A stretch of DNA of 64,000 nt from Cotesia glomerata (Eukaryota; Arthropoda; Insecta; Hymenoptera; Braconidae), in NCBI RefSeq assembly GCF_020080835.1, contig NC_058167.1, forward strand, positions 5,996,459 through 6,060,458, written 5' to 3'. A program made the position numbers and the translations under genes. Below the pieces are notes generated by a model. The model was not told where the DNA came from and ran no database searches. It saw nothing but the letters and a program-made list of their open reading frames with translations. The stretch's first letter is position 1, and each line of letters opens with the position of its first letter. Positions 46,377 through 57,187 of the stretch are shown piece by piece.

Positions 46377-47760
46377 TTAAGCTGTTCTTCGCTTATGTCG
46401 AATCCTTTTGTCTTCGAATGACCTACGCAAAAGGTTTCTTTTTTGCTTTCTGTTTTCATCGGGTATATCTCTCTTCAGTGTCCAGCAATGATCTGCCATC
46501 ATATTGACATTTCACTTTCTTTGATATCGACTCTCTATTTCACTCATGTCTTGGTGGAATTTTTTGCCTTGCTCTTCACTATAGTCACCAAGATTTTCAG
46601 GAAAATATTGAAGGTGAGAGTGTAAGAAATGCAATTTAAAATTCATTAAGCAACCCAGAGCATCGTAATTCTCCAACAACTCTTCAACTAAATTTTCGTA
46701 ATTTTTACTCTTATTATTTCCCAAAAAATTTTGTGACACATCTTTAAAACTCAACCATGCTGCTCTTTCAATGTCGTTCATTTCATAAACGAAGTTATCG
46801 TCTAGAAACAAAGTCCGAATTTGAAGCCCATCGAAAATTCCTTCTTTTAATTTGGCATCACTTATCGCTGGGAACTTTTCTCCCAAATATGTAAAACAAT
46901 TGCTATTTTTTTCCAGAGCTTTGACGAACTGCTTCATAAGACCAAGCTTAATATGAAGTGGTGGTAGTAGGTATTTAGAAGGATCAATTAACGGTGTTCG
47001 TATCACATTTTGAAAACCAGGATCCAAGTTCGCTCTCGATGGCCATTTTTTCTTCACATAGTGATTTTTCCGATCTCGACTATCCCATAAACATAAAAAG
47101 CAAGGATATTTTGTAAACCCTGATTGTTGACCTAACAGAAGTGTTGCAATTTTCAAATCACGACGAATTTTCCATTGATGCTCCGAATACTTTATTTAAT
47201 TTAATACAATCTGTAAATTTTCATAAGTTTCTTTAAGTTTGATCGCGTAGGCTATTGGAATTGGTGCATATGTGTTTCCGTTATGAAGAAGGCCAGCTTT
47301 TAGACTTCTCTTTGATGAATCAATAAAAAGCCTTCATTCATCGTCTTTGTATGTGTTCGGTTTTAATTCATCAACCACACCTTTTCCATCTGAACAGTAA
47401 ACCAATGAATTTTTGTTATCGTTATTGAAAAATTTTCGGAACTCTTTTTCCCTATCGCGATAAAAATAAGTTGATGTTCCTTTAGTTAATAAATTTTTCT
47501 TCTTCAATACAACCGTTAAATGTTTAGATCCCTCTTTGGATAGCCCTATATCTCACAAAAGGTCATTTAATTCTAGTTGGTCGAAGGTTTCAGAGTCTTT
47601 ATTTTGACCGAAATCGGGCAAGTATTCTTCGTCCTCAAAACTGTTGTCTTCATAGACGTCGTCAGATTGCATTTCTTCTTCGCTCTCATCTATCGGCTCA
47701 AGAGTAGCACTTTCTTGAGATTCGACACAAGCGAATAACAGCTTAAAATCACAAGGCCGT
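46377..47760 (-). pseudogene. Transposase pseudogene of element X (FTKYPCFLCLWDSR type)
   Basis: A single frame runs from about 47760 to TAA 46377, interrupted by four in-frame stops (47553-47555 TGA, 47334-47336 TGA, 47196-47198 TAA, 46512-46514 TGA) and no frameshift. After an acidic N-terminal part (EPIDESEEEMQSDD), blocks are LVYCSDGKG, RLFIDSSKRSLKAGLLHNGN, SGFTKYPCFLCLWDSRDRKNH, LLPPLHIKLGLMKQFVKAL, AKLKEGIFDG, HFLHSHLQYFPENLG and EEQGKKFHQDMSEIESRYQ. I know close relatives only as unannotated, multi-copy proteins of arthropods and cnidarians. Asp and Cys/His patterns suggest an RNase H-like transposase with an embedded zinc-binding loop (CFLCLWDSRDRKNH). The first exon or start codon is not visible. 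The C-terminus runs into the terminal repeat. Confidence 0.7.
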
Positions 47761-48056
47761 TCCTTATCTTCGCAAGGTTTTTAAAAGATTTTTCGATAGA
47801 AATAAATTTAATCAAGTTCAAACAATATTTTGCTGGATGCTAAAAAAAGAAATACCAGAAGAAAACAGAAAAGGTAAGAGGGGAACCCTCTGCGTAGCTC
47901 ATTTGAAGATAAAAAAGTTCGATACAAACGAAGGACAGTCCGAAATTCGAAAACATGGTTCTTTATTTTCTCCTTACATACTATTTTTTACAGATTTTAA
48001 AATTTTGTCAGTTTTTCAATTCTAAGATCATATTCCATCCATGAAAATACACCTAA

Positions 48057-48470
48057 CCCGGGAAAAATGATCAGGACTGATCAGAATCATATCTGATCAG
48101 GCCTGAAATCCGACCTGATCAGGCCTGTTCATGTATGATCAGGCCTGAAATTAGGCCTGATCAGACCTGTCCGTGCCTGTTCATGTCTGAACCGTTAAAT
48201 ATGCTCAGACCTGATCAGACCTGTTCATGTCTGAAGTGTTAAATACGCTCAGACCTGATCATGCCTGCTCATGTCTGTTCATGCCTGTTCATGTCTGAAG
48301 CATTAAATACGCCCAGACCTGATCAAGCCTGTTCATGTCTGAAGTATTAAATATGCTCAGACCTGATCAGACCTGTCCATGCCTGTTCATGTCTAAAGCG
48401 TTAAATACGCTCAGACCGAATCAAACCTGTCCATGTCTAATCATGTCTGATCTAGCCTAAAATAGATAAG
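48057..48470 (+). repeat. Subterminal array of 10-bp-phased CTGNTCANGN words in P
   Basis: Words such as CTGATCAGAC, CTGTTCATGC, CTGTTCATGT and CTGATCAGGC follow each other at 10-bp steps, grouped into blocks of about 55-65 bp separated by GCGTTAAATACGCTCAGA. The array starts directly after the terminal CCCGGGAAAAA. Confidence 0.88.
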
Positions 48471-48816
48471 GATTAAAACTCCATATATCAGCTGACAAGA
48501 ACTGTTCATGCATGATTTGCCCTCTTAAATGATATTTTAAGTCTGGAAGAAAAATTTTATCGAACTATAGACTGCAGTTCTATTTTTAAAATTAATTTGT
48601 TTCGTATGACGTATCAGTTTCTATACCTTTATAAATTTTAAATGTACAACTTTCATATAAAATTTCGGCTTATATAAGCATGAACTTTTTAATTTTCCAT
48701 GCCAAAACGATGATTTTTAACGATGAATTTTGACGCAGTGACATAAAATTTTTTACTGTGTTCTATTGAATACGCGAAAAATAAGATTATTTATTAAAAG
48801 TTTGAGTTTGATACCG

Positions 48817-50331
48817 CACGGAAAAAAGTACACTGTAATAAATAATAGTCGAGTTGTAATAAGTAATGATCAACTGATAAAAATTACCATTTCAAACAGT
48901 AAAATCGTGATTTTACTAGTCACAATGTAATATTTATTATTTAAATGCTACAATTTATTGTTTACACGCTAAAAAATACTATTTCAAACAGTAATATTCG
49001 CTACGTGAAAGTCGAAAATGTTAAAGTATAATAATTAAGAACTTTGACTTTGATATTTATCATTTCGTATGTAAAAAATGATCGTATGATATGTAAAAAA
49101 TATAAACTACAGTTAGTAAATTTCCATACAAGCAACGTCAATATTTACAAAGTAAAATGGTAAATTTTAAACGCAACGCTAAAGATGAAACTGTAATTAT
49201 TGATGTGCTTGACGGGTAAAATATACATTTTAAAAGTAGAATTTTTACTGTTTCAAACGTTAAATTCTCCGAGTGTAGGACCTTCCCCTTCTCCTCATTT
49301 GTAAAGTTAGTGCTCTTGCAGAGCATTAGCATGTACTATCTTTTTTGCCAATGCGCATGACTTTTATAACACGTGTTGGACAGCGCGGACAACCGGAAAA
49401 TAAAGTTGGGTTATTATGTTGTGATATTTTATGTGTTACAAATAATGTAAAATAAATATAATATAATTAAAAGGTAAGTTATTGATATGTAATATTCACA
49501 TGTCATATATCATTATTAATATATCATACACATTCTATAATTATGTAAATAATTAAGTTGTGTGAATGTATTTACTTTTTAATTTATTAAACTTTAAAGT
49601 TTATATTGTAACCTCTTCATCTTTTATTTTTTTTTAAGGTTTATCTTTGTAAATTAAATCTAGTTAGCTAAGGATAAGTTTTTCTATTCAAGATGAAATT
49701 TTTTTAAGAGCTAAATTATCCTCATTAATATATTTATTAATATCTACGTACATGTACTTTATAAATTTATTTTGTCAGTGAATTCAAATATGTCTCGGAT
49801 TTAATAAGTGATAGTCTTAATAGAATTAAAAAAAAAAAACAAGAAAAGACAAAATAAAAAAAAATTTTTTATCAATAGTTTTTATTGTTAATTTTTGTTA
49901 ATCCCGATAGCAAATTTAATAAATTATATCCGAAAATAATATTTAAAACTATAAAATTTAAATAGTCAGAGTTGTTATTTACTATTATTATTGTTAAAAA
50001 TTACTTGGCGTGATATTATAAAATACATATTAAAATGGCGATTTTTACTGTTTGAAACTGTAAAATTTATAAACCCCACTGTTGTTATTTACTATAGTCA
50101 TAGTCATAATTTACTGGGTACGATAGTATAGACTACACATTGAAACGGCAATTTTTACTGTTTGAAACTGTAATTTTCCAACATGAGAGAGTTGTTAATT
50201 ACTATAGTGACCGCTAATAATCACTTATTTTGGATATTAAATTATAAATTGTGGCTTTTATACTTTCTACATTGAGATTTGTAATATTTACATTTTTGCC
50301 ACCCCGATTTTACAGTTTACTTTTTTCCGTG
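48817..50331 (-). mobile_element. CACGG-ended DNA transposon, copy B (inverse of copy A)
   Basis: The ends CACGGAAAAAAGTACACTG and CAGTTTACTTTTTTCCGTG are flanked by CG on both sides. It is nearly identical to copy A (17207-19812) without that copy's nested insertion. The 64-codon ORF at 49332-49138 is unchanged. Confidence 0.88.
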
Positions 50332-50639
50332 CGTGAAAATACCAAAATATATCAGTTGATGTCGATAGGCGATAAGTCCTTTCAAGGTGTCTGTTATTAT
50401 TTTAAGCTACCGCCTTGGTCCATTGCAGTAGTGTTAAAAGCTGCTAAATTGTAGAACACACAAATAATTTTTCATTTCCTATACGTTTTAATTAAAAAAA
50501 ACTTCAATTTTAAAAGAAAACAATAAAATTATAATTGCGGAATAAACCTTGAAGAAATTTTTTTTTTACTTTACAGAGAACCATATGTTAATGGATCGAA
50601 AAAAATACATAGCCGTCCCAAATGAATCACTCTAATATA

Positions 50640-50799
50640 CACAGTAAAAAATTTTGCGTCATTGCGTCAAAAAATTTTGTGTTAAAAATTTTTGTGTTTT
50701 ATTAAAATTTTTGTGTTTTACAAAAACGTGTTAAATATTTAACATAAAAATTTTTATCACGAAATTTTTTGACGCAATGACGCGAAATTTTTTACTGTG
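50640..50799. mobile_element. CACAG-ended MITE, 160 bp
   Basis: The ends CACAGTAAAAAATTTTGCGTC and GACGCGAAATTTTTTACTGTG are flanked by TA. Almost the whole length folds back. Confidence 0.85.
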
Positions 50800-50920
50800 T
50801 ATAATTAATTATTAATAATTAATAAATTAAGTACAGAACCCCGTTAACTATAAGGATAAGTCATGTATAAAATTTAAATTACTTAAAGTAGTTTAAAAGG
50901 TACATTACAGATAAGATGAG

Positions 50921-51010
50921 TCATTGGGTCAACAGGTAAAGTATCAGTCTGAAGATCGCAACGTACATGGTTCGAATCTCCGTCGGCACCAATTTTTTTT
51001 TTTTTTTTTT
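50921..51010 (+). ncRNA. tRNA-like Pol III module in P with T-run
   Basis: GGGTCAACAGGTAAAGTA resembles a box A. GGTTCGAATCTCC matches box B well, and the 3' end CGTCGGCACCA looks like a tRNA end. A run of about 18 T follows, a strong Pol III terminator. The anticodon-loop position reads CTGAAGA (GAA, Phe-like). The 5' acceptor strand does not pair, so it is not a working tRNA. A homologous module sits in Q. Confidence 0.6.
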
Positions 51011-51125
51011 ATGGACTTGATCCAGTCAGACATGAATAGGTCTGATCAGACATGAACATACCTGGCCAGGTCTGATCAGACCCGGTCATTTTTCATATCT
51101 GATCAGACCTGAAGACTCATGCCTG

Positions 51126-51665
51126 CCCGGGAAAAAATGATCAGGACTGATCAGACCTGTTCATATCTGATCAGGCCTGAAATTAGACCTGAGCAGACCT
51201 GTTCATATCTGATCAGGCCTGAAATTAGACCTGAGCAGGCCTGTTCATGTATGATCAGGCCTGAAATTATACCTGATCAGACCTGTTCATGCCTGTTCAT
51301 GTCTGAAGCATTAAATACGCTCAGACCTGATCAGACCTGTTCATGCCTGCTCATGTCTGTTCATGTCTGAAGCGTTAAATTCGTTCAGACCTGATCAGAC
51401 CTGTTCATGCCTGCTCATGCCTGCTCATGTCTGTTCATGTCTGAAGCGTTAAATACGTTCAGACCTGATCAGACCTGTTCATGCCTGCTCATGTCTGTTC
51501 ATGTCTGAAGCGTTAAATCCGTTCAGACCTGTTCATGCCTGTTCATGTCTGAAGCATTAAATACGCTCAGACCTGATCAGACCTGTTCATGCCTGCTCAT
51601 GTCTGTTCATGTCTGAAGCGTTAAATACGCTCAGACCTGATCAGACCTGTCCATGTCTGATATCT
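51126..51665 (+). repeat. Subterminal 10-bp-phased array in Q, about six higher-order units
   Basis: The order is typically CTGATCAGAC, CTGTTCATGC, CTGCTCATGT, CTGTTCATGT, CTGAAGCGTT, then AAATACGCTCAGAC, and again. Each word is 10 bp, so equivalent bases fall on the same face of the helix. The opposite end of Q (about 52835-52975) carries words in inverse sense (CAGACATGAA, CAGATCTGAT, CAGACCTGAA). Confidence 0.9.
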
Positions 51666-52741
51666 AGCCAACACTGAGAGACAATTTTATTTAATAGTAA
51701 TGAAATTTTATTACTATTTAATAAAACGTTTATTTGGCTAATCCCAAATAAAAATTTATTAAATATTAATTAAATTTCCTTAAATACTAATAAAAATTTT
51801 ATTAAATACTAATAAATGTTTCTTAGTATGTAATGAATATTTATCTACATGTAATATAAAGAAAATTCATTAATCAACTAACTAACAAGTATTGATCAGT
51901 AATTAATTGAATAAATAATTAAGTAAAATTGAATTTTGTCGGAACTATATTTTGAAATACAAAGTCTACAACTGTTGTTATCCGAGTGGATGTTAATTTT
52001 TATGCACTTAAATTTAAAAATTTCACAAATGAATCGATAAGAGTTAGACATTATTTAATAAAATGAAAACAGAAGCAGAAAACCAGACAATGTAGGGGCG
52101 CATTTGTTAAAAATAAAGACTATGATTTCATAAATTCAATCGAATATTTATTTATTTTTATTATTTAAAATCTCTACATGTGATTCGTCATGAAGTAAAC
52201 AAATAGGTTAGGTTAGGATGTCTTGTTAAAAAATCTTAATACTATTTATTAAAAGACTTTACTGTGAAAATATATTTGAATATATTATAATTAATTGATG
52301 AATATTAATTTTTTTTTGAGATTATTTCTTTTAATGACTTAATATTCGTATTAATGACAGCAAACGAAAGCGTCGTTCGTGGTTATTTTAATAAACACAT
52401 ATTAGTATTTAAAGAAAATTTTATTAAATACTTATGAAATTTTATTAAATACTAATATAATTTTATTTATATGAAATATAATTTTATTAATATTAACTAA
52501 ATTTTTTCAAGTCCAAATAAACTGTTTTATTACTATTGAATAAAATTATCTCTCAGTGTAGAACTAAATGTTAATGGAGCGAAAAAAAATACATAGCCGT
52601 TCCGAATAAATCACTGTAATATATGATTAATTATTAATAATTAATAAATTAGGTATAGAACTCCGTTAACTATAAGGATAAATCATGTATAAAATTTGAA
52701 TTACTTGAAGTAGCTCGAAAGATACTCTCAAGTTAAGATGA

Positions 52742-52830
52742 ATCATTTGGTCAAGAGGTAAAGTGTCAGTCTGAAGAGCGCGAGGTGTACGGTTCGAATC
52801 CCCGTCGGCACCGATTTTTTTTTTTTTTTT
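52742..52830 (+). ncRNA. tRNA-like Pol III module in Q with T-run
   Basis: TGGTCAAGAGG is a fully acceptable box A and GGTTCGAATCC a perfect box B. The 3' end is CCCCGTCGGCACC, followed by about 16 T. The anticodon-loop position again reads CTGAAGA. Acceptor pairing on the 5' side is absent. The better preserved boxes here than in P suggest this module is close to the active sequence. Confidence 0.65.
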
Positions 52831-54057
52831 ATGGACCTGATCGAGTCAGACATGAACAGATCTGATCAGACCTGAACATGCCTGGCCAGGTCTGATCAGA
52901 CCCGGTCATTTTTCATACCTGATCAGACCTGAAGACTCATGTCTGTTCATGTCTGATCAGATCTGATCATTTTTTCCCGGGATGTTCATATATGATCAGA
53001 TCTGATCATTTTTTCCCGGGAAGTCATTAACACCGTGTTTCATAGATTGTTTTCATATTTATAACTGCAATTTTCTCGATTTTTTTTATTTTTTGAGATT
53101 TTTTTATATTTTAAAACGTCAATGGGACAAAAAAACTTCAGATTCGAATTCAGTGGAACAAAGTACATAAAAATCATACTCAATCTGAATCCAAAAAATT
53201 TTTTTAATCTCGATAATTTCGATTTTTCATGATTTCTTGCAATTTTTTTGAGTTTTTTGCAATTTTTTCAAATTTTGACGGCTCAAGAAGCTACTAAACG
53301 TTTAGATTCAGATTCTACGAATTAAAATACATAAAAATCATACGTGATCTAGGTCCAAAAAAATTTTTTCATTGCTGTGACTGTAGTTTTTCGCAATTTT
53401 TTTGCCTTTTTTTGGGTTTTTTGCATTTTACTCAAAATTTTGAAGGTATATGGGCAAAACTGACTTCAGATTCAGATTCAGTGCGTCGAAATACGTAAAG
53501 ATAGGTAGGTCCGGTCAAAAGTACAGAGCACTTTTTTTTTTGTAGGCCGGTATTATAATTATTGAGTTATTTACGAAAAACTGAGATTTTTTGTTTTGTT
53601 TTTGTTTTTTGTTAATAAGAAATTTAAATTTTTATCAAAAAAATAAAAATATAACATCATTACGTTCAAAATTTAATTCCGCAACGAATGGGTGGTTGTT
53701 CATATTTTTATCACAATTTCCAAGACTTTTATCAGCAAATTTACACATAATTCTCAGAAAAATTTTCGTTACTATGTAACATAGTAATGGTTACCGTTCT
53801 ACATAGGAATAAGATCTGTTCTTATCTCTCCGTGTAATACTGGAATTCATTTTTTAAAAATTTCAGAAACATTTGTTAAGAAACGATTTTTAACTACCCG
53901 GTCGCTGAGAAAAATTGAAAATTTTCAAAAATTATTAAGTTATTGGTTTCACCCCGATTTTCAAAAATCGAGTTTTCATCAGATCTCCACGTTGTGAGGT
54001 CCTAGAGAGTGATTTCAACCGTTTTCCCGAAGATGTCACTAAGTCACTATGTCTGTA

Positions 54058-54128
<71 letters not shown>

Positions 54129-54251
54129 TACCGTAATTATATACCGTAAGCCATATCAAAGCAAATTTTTTAAGGGAATTGGGAAAGAATGGATAGGGGA
54201 AAGGGGGGGACCTACTCAGTGGGAATTTTTCCGTAATTGAAAAAATAATCA

Positions 54252-54328
54252 GACAGCCCAGACTGGGAGTCGAACCCAGATCTCTCGGTTACGCGCCAAG
54301 GGCTCTACCAGTTAAGCTATCCGAGACA
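54252..54328 (-). tRNA. tRNA-like sequence (anticodon CGT, Thr-like), probably a pseudogene or SINE head
   Basis: On the minus strand the cloverleaf folds as follows: anticodon stem CTTGG/CCGAG with loop CGCGTAA, a perfect T arm CTGGG TTCGACT CCCAG, and D arm GCTTAACTGGTAGAGC. The acceptor GTCTCGG pairs with TCTGGGC only through several GU pairs and one mismatch. Position 33 is G instead of the conserved U. These faults and the location in repeats argue against a working tRNA gene. Confidence 0.5.
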
Positions 54329-54353
54329 AGTACTGACTACTTTATTCAGTCAC

Positions 54354-54442
<89 letters not shown>

Positions 54443-54849
54443 TGTGCGTGTGTGTGTGTGTGTGTGTCATAAATTGTGAACGACTTATCCGATTTGATCG
54501 AAATGAGTGGCGTTCCGAAGAGTTTCATTGCCCTTAAATTTCTGATACTAGTTCAAAAAATTAGTCAATAAATTTTGAGAAATCTTAAAAAGTCAATTTT
54601 TAAAAATTCGTTTTTTTTAAATATCTTCTAAACGGCTTAACCGATCGATTCTAAAAACTAAATGGCTTTTAACCTCAAAAAACCACGTTGATAGTTGCCG
54701 GTCCGGTCAAAATCGGTTGATTCGTTCATGAGTTGTTGTTGTCAAAAAAATTCAGAAAAAGTAAATTTTTCCAAAATTTTCGGTCTAATCAATTTGTGTT
54801 TAATTAATTAATTATATTTATTTCGATTTTTACTTGTATACCGTTCTTG

Positions 54850-55294
54850 GTTTTTACAAGGCTGAGTAGATGGCATTCTGCGAGTGCGCTACCGTCCTGT
54901 GTTTTTTTTTATACTGTCCTTGTTTTATTCAACGCTTTTTTGGACCCCGGAACGTCCTCTTTTCACTCCTGTATTTTCACTACATAATCAACCTTATTTT
55001 TCGCACATTTATATACTCAACTCTTTGTTATTATCACTGCGGCTGTGGACCGACTTGTGTTTTCTGTACTGTATTTACCCTATTCCTCACCCCTTTCTAT
55101 CGGTTGTTGGAATAGTGGCGATGGGGAAACCACAGAGAAAACCCATGCCAGTACAGTTCGGCTACCGGAGTGACCCCCGACGGTTGGTGTTGGAACTATT
55201 CGAACAACCGTCGGAGCTCGAACCCTCGCCTCACAATATGATGTGCGAGCGAATTAACGGGATAATGACTTAACCCGCTCGGCCATCATGCCGC
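54850..55294 (-). mobile_element. tRNA-derived SINE (Ser/Leu-like head)
   Basis: Read on the minus strand from 55294, GCGGCATGATGGCCGAGCGG and GGTTAAG give a type II tRNA-like box A, and GAGGGTTCGAGCTCC a box B. The body (ACTCCGGTAGCCGAACTGTAC, TGGGTTTTCTCTGTGGTTTC) is of a kind I have seen repeated in insect genomes. It interrupts G copy 6. Confidence 0.6.
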
Positions 55295-56036
55295 TTAATT
55301 AATTAATCATTTAAAAAATGATTAATTAAATTACAGTAAAAGCTCTTAAAAGTTACCCAGGTTGTCTTTCTTACTTTTATTAGTGTTTTATGAGAAATTG
55401 AGACAGAACTACGGTAACTTTTAACAGCTTTCAATGTGTCTTACATTAAAGTCTTGAAGTTAGTCATAGGTCGAAACTCGCAAAAAACGGGCCACGATTC
55501 ATTATTGGTTAAAATTAAGGCGCGCGCGTAGTGCGCTATTCTAATTTTTAGTTTGTGCTTAAAAGTAAATCATAGAATTCAAAAAACTGCATCGAATGCT
55601 GCCAGCCACGTGAAAATCGGTTTATTCATTCAAAAGTAATTGCAGTGTGAAAATTTAAAGAATATTGTTTCACTAAACTGCTATCAAACTGCTCTTCGAG
55701 CTCAAAAGTATGGAGTATCTAACTCCTTGAACTAGAAAAGAACACAACACATAAATTATATTTTCGAGCTCAAAGAGCTAAAAAACGCCATGAGTGCAAT
55801 TTTAAGCGCTTAGGTATGGAATTAGCGAGAAGTTGCGGAGATGGCTTTTAGGGTCAACCGTTTTTCTAATTTTTTAACTTCCCGCTAAGAAAATCGAAGA
55901 TTTTCAAAATTGAGGAAGTAATTGGTTTCACTCCGTTTTGCGAAAATTAAGTTTCAATCAGATCTCGACGTTTTAAGGTCACAGGAAGCTTCCCTGACTA
56001 TTCCCGCGATGGTGTCCGTGCGGCTGTATGTATGTA

Positions 56037-56050
<14 letters not shown>

Positions 56051-56067
<17 letters not shown>

Positions 56068-57154
56068 TTTGTTTTAAGGGCGGGGGGTGAATCCTTTTTA
56101 CGGATTCTAGGCATAGTTGTTTGGCCTGGATATGTGGCGACTCGACGCAGTGTCATACTAAAACTCGACGCTAGCGCCCCTACCCACTAAACCCTAAACC
56201 CCTTTTCCTCTTTCCCCTAATCCCTCATGGAAACCGCCGTTAGGCATTACTTCGTGAGGGGAGGATCTAGCTATCTTCTGGTAGCTAAGGTGTTATTTTA
56301 CCTTTCTTCTAGTTGTTGTCATTTGCTCTTCTTCTTTCGATGGAACGCAAGTCTATGAGGACTTCTGTTGCAAATGTGCTGATGGTGTTCCAGGAGGCTC
56401 TTGATGACAACATTGCTTCTACTATTGTCTCTGGTTGGATTTTCTTCTTTAGGATCATCTCCAGCTCATCTCGCTGTGGGTAAAATCGTGGGCACTCAAA
56501 GAAAACGTGCTCCGCGTCTTCATTGATTCCTGGGCAGGACGGGCACTCCGGTGAATCATCATGCTTGAAGCGGTGAAGATACGTCCGAAAACATCCATGT
56601 CCTGACAACAACTGCGTCAGATAGTAATTGACCTCGCCGTGACTTCGGTTTAGCCAAACGTCGATCTTCGGTATGAGACGGTGTGTCCATCTCCCTGTTG
56701 TCGCGGCGTCCCACTGCGATTGCCATCGTGCGATGCTGTTCTGCCGTTCTTTAGCTCTGAGTTCCTCGGCACTTTGTGCGGTTGTCCTCTTTCGTTGGTA
56801 AAGGTTCCGTCTTTCCTCAGCTAGGACTCTGAGCGGCAAAGTTCCGGAAATGACACACACTGCTTGCTCTGATATTGTTCGAAAGGCACTGGCTACTCTT
56901 AGCGCGCTCAGTCGGTAAACTGGACATGCTTTCTTCCATGATTCTTGGATCTCAAGTGCGTCGGCCCAAATGGATATACCATATGTGAGGACCGATGTAA
57001 CTACTGATGATAGCAATGACCTCCTTGTCTGCTTCGGGCCACCGATGTTGGGCATCAATCGTACTAGGTTGGCTACTACTGCTGATGTTTTGGCGGTCAC
57101 GTGTTCAACTTGTTGTTTGAAGTTAAGTCGGGCATCGAGCATCACTCCCAGATA
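56051..57154 (-). mobile_element. R1-clade LINE, copy c, 5'-truncated, in (TG)n
   Basis: A T-run (56051-56070) joins (TG)n, followed by the 3' UTR shared with copy a. The 5' cut is at CCCAGATA|TGTGTG. Same lineage as copies a and b. Confidence 0.9.
56309..57154 (-). pseudogene. LINE c ORF2 C-terminal part, truncated but open
   Basis: About 280 codons without a stop, from YLGVMLDARLNFKQQVEHV to the natural end SIERRRANDNN. It contains VLTYGISIWADALE, WRSQWD-like WQSQWDAATTGRWTHRLIP, YYLTQLLSGHGCF and the zinc finger CPSCPGINEDAEHVFFEC. This is the thumb and finger part of R1-clade ORF2. It lacks the endonuclease and RT core. The overlapping segment in copy b is nearly identical, so the two derive from one recent source. 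Confidence 0.85.
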
Positions 57155-57156
57155 TG

Positions 57157-57187
<31 letters not shown>

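Larger units (their letters stand above)
51126..52981. mobile_element. CCCGGG-ended transposon Q, nested in P
   Basis: It starts CCCGGGAAAAAATGATCAGG and ends TGATCATTTTTTCCCGGG. P sequence resumes at TGTTCATATATGATC after one extra A, giving a probable TG duplication. Q has the same parts as P: phased array, AT-rich middle (51670-52560, no gene), ATACATAGCCGTTCCGAAT segment, tRNA-like module, T-run and an inverse phased array. Confidence 0.85.
48057..53020. mobile_element. CCCGGG-ended transposon P (AA duplication)
   Basis: The ends CCCGGGAAAAATGATCAGG and TGATCATTTTTTCCCGGG are flanked by AA. P interrupts the right arm of X at CCTAA|GTCATT, which is intact in the left arm. It contains a 10-bp-phased array, a CACGG element (48817-50331), a MITE (50640-50799), a tRNA-like module and the related element Q. 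It carries no protein gene. Confidence 0.85.
42242..53834. mobile_element. DNA transposon X, ~1.4-kb inverted terminal repeats, twice interrupted
   Basis: The ends CACAGAGAAAAAAGAATAG and TTCTTATCTCTCCGTG are flanked by TA. The left arm runs 42242-about 43536 and resumes at about 46278-46406. The right arm runs about 47700-48056 and resumes at 53021-53834. The insertions are a CGTGATAACG-ended element with LTR-like unit B (43536-46236) and element P (48057-53020, AA duplicated). Without them X would be about 3.9 kb. The interior holds a transposase pseudogene on the minus strand. Confidence 0.85.
53887..55870 (+). repeat. G-family copy 6 with (TA)n, tRNA-like and SINE insertions
   Basis: G-family parts are 53893-54055, 54411-54805 and 55548-55865. 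Between them lie (TA)n 54059-54122, a tRNA-like sequence, (TA)n 54354-54411 running into (TG)n 54411-54468, and a SINE-like block. Confidence 0.75.

Noticed and set aside
51119..51370. Repetitive protein with IRPEIRPEQ units
   Set aside because: It is the translation of the 10-bp-phased subterminal array of element Q.
48057..51665. CRISPR-like array
   Set aside because: The repeated words are contiguous at 10-bp steps without unique spacers, and the context is a eukaryotic transposon.
54870..55273. 81- and 129-codon ORFs on the + strand
   Set aside because: They run antisense through the SINE body and share no recognisable domain.
55205..55294. Functional tRNA-Ser or tRNA-Leu gene
   Set aside because: Boxes A and B are present but the arms do not form a cloverleaf and a SINE body follows.
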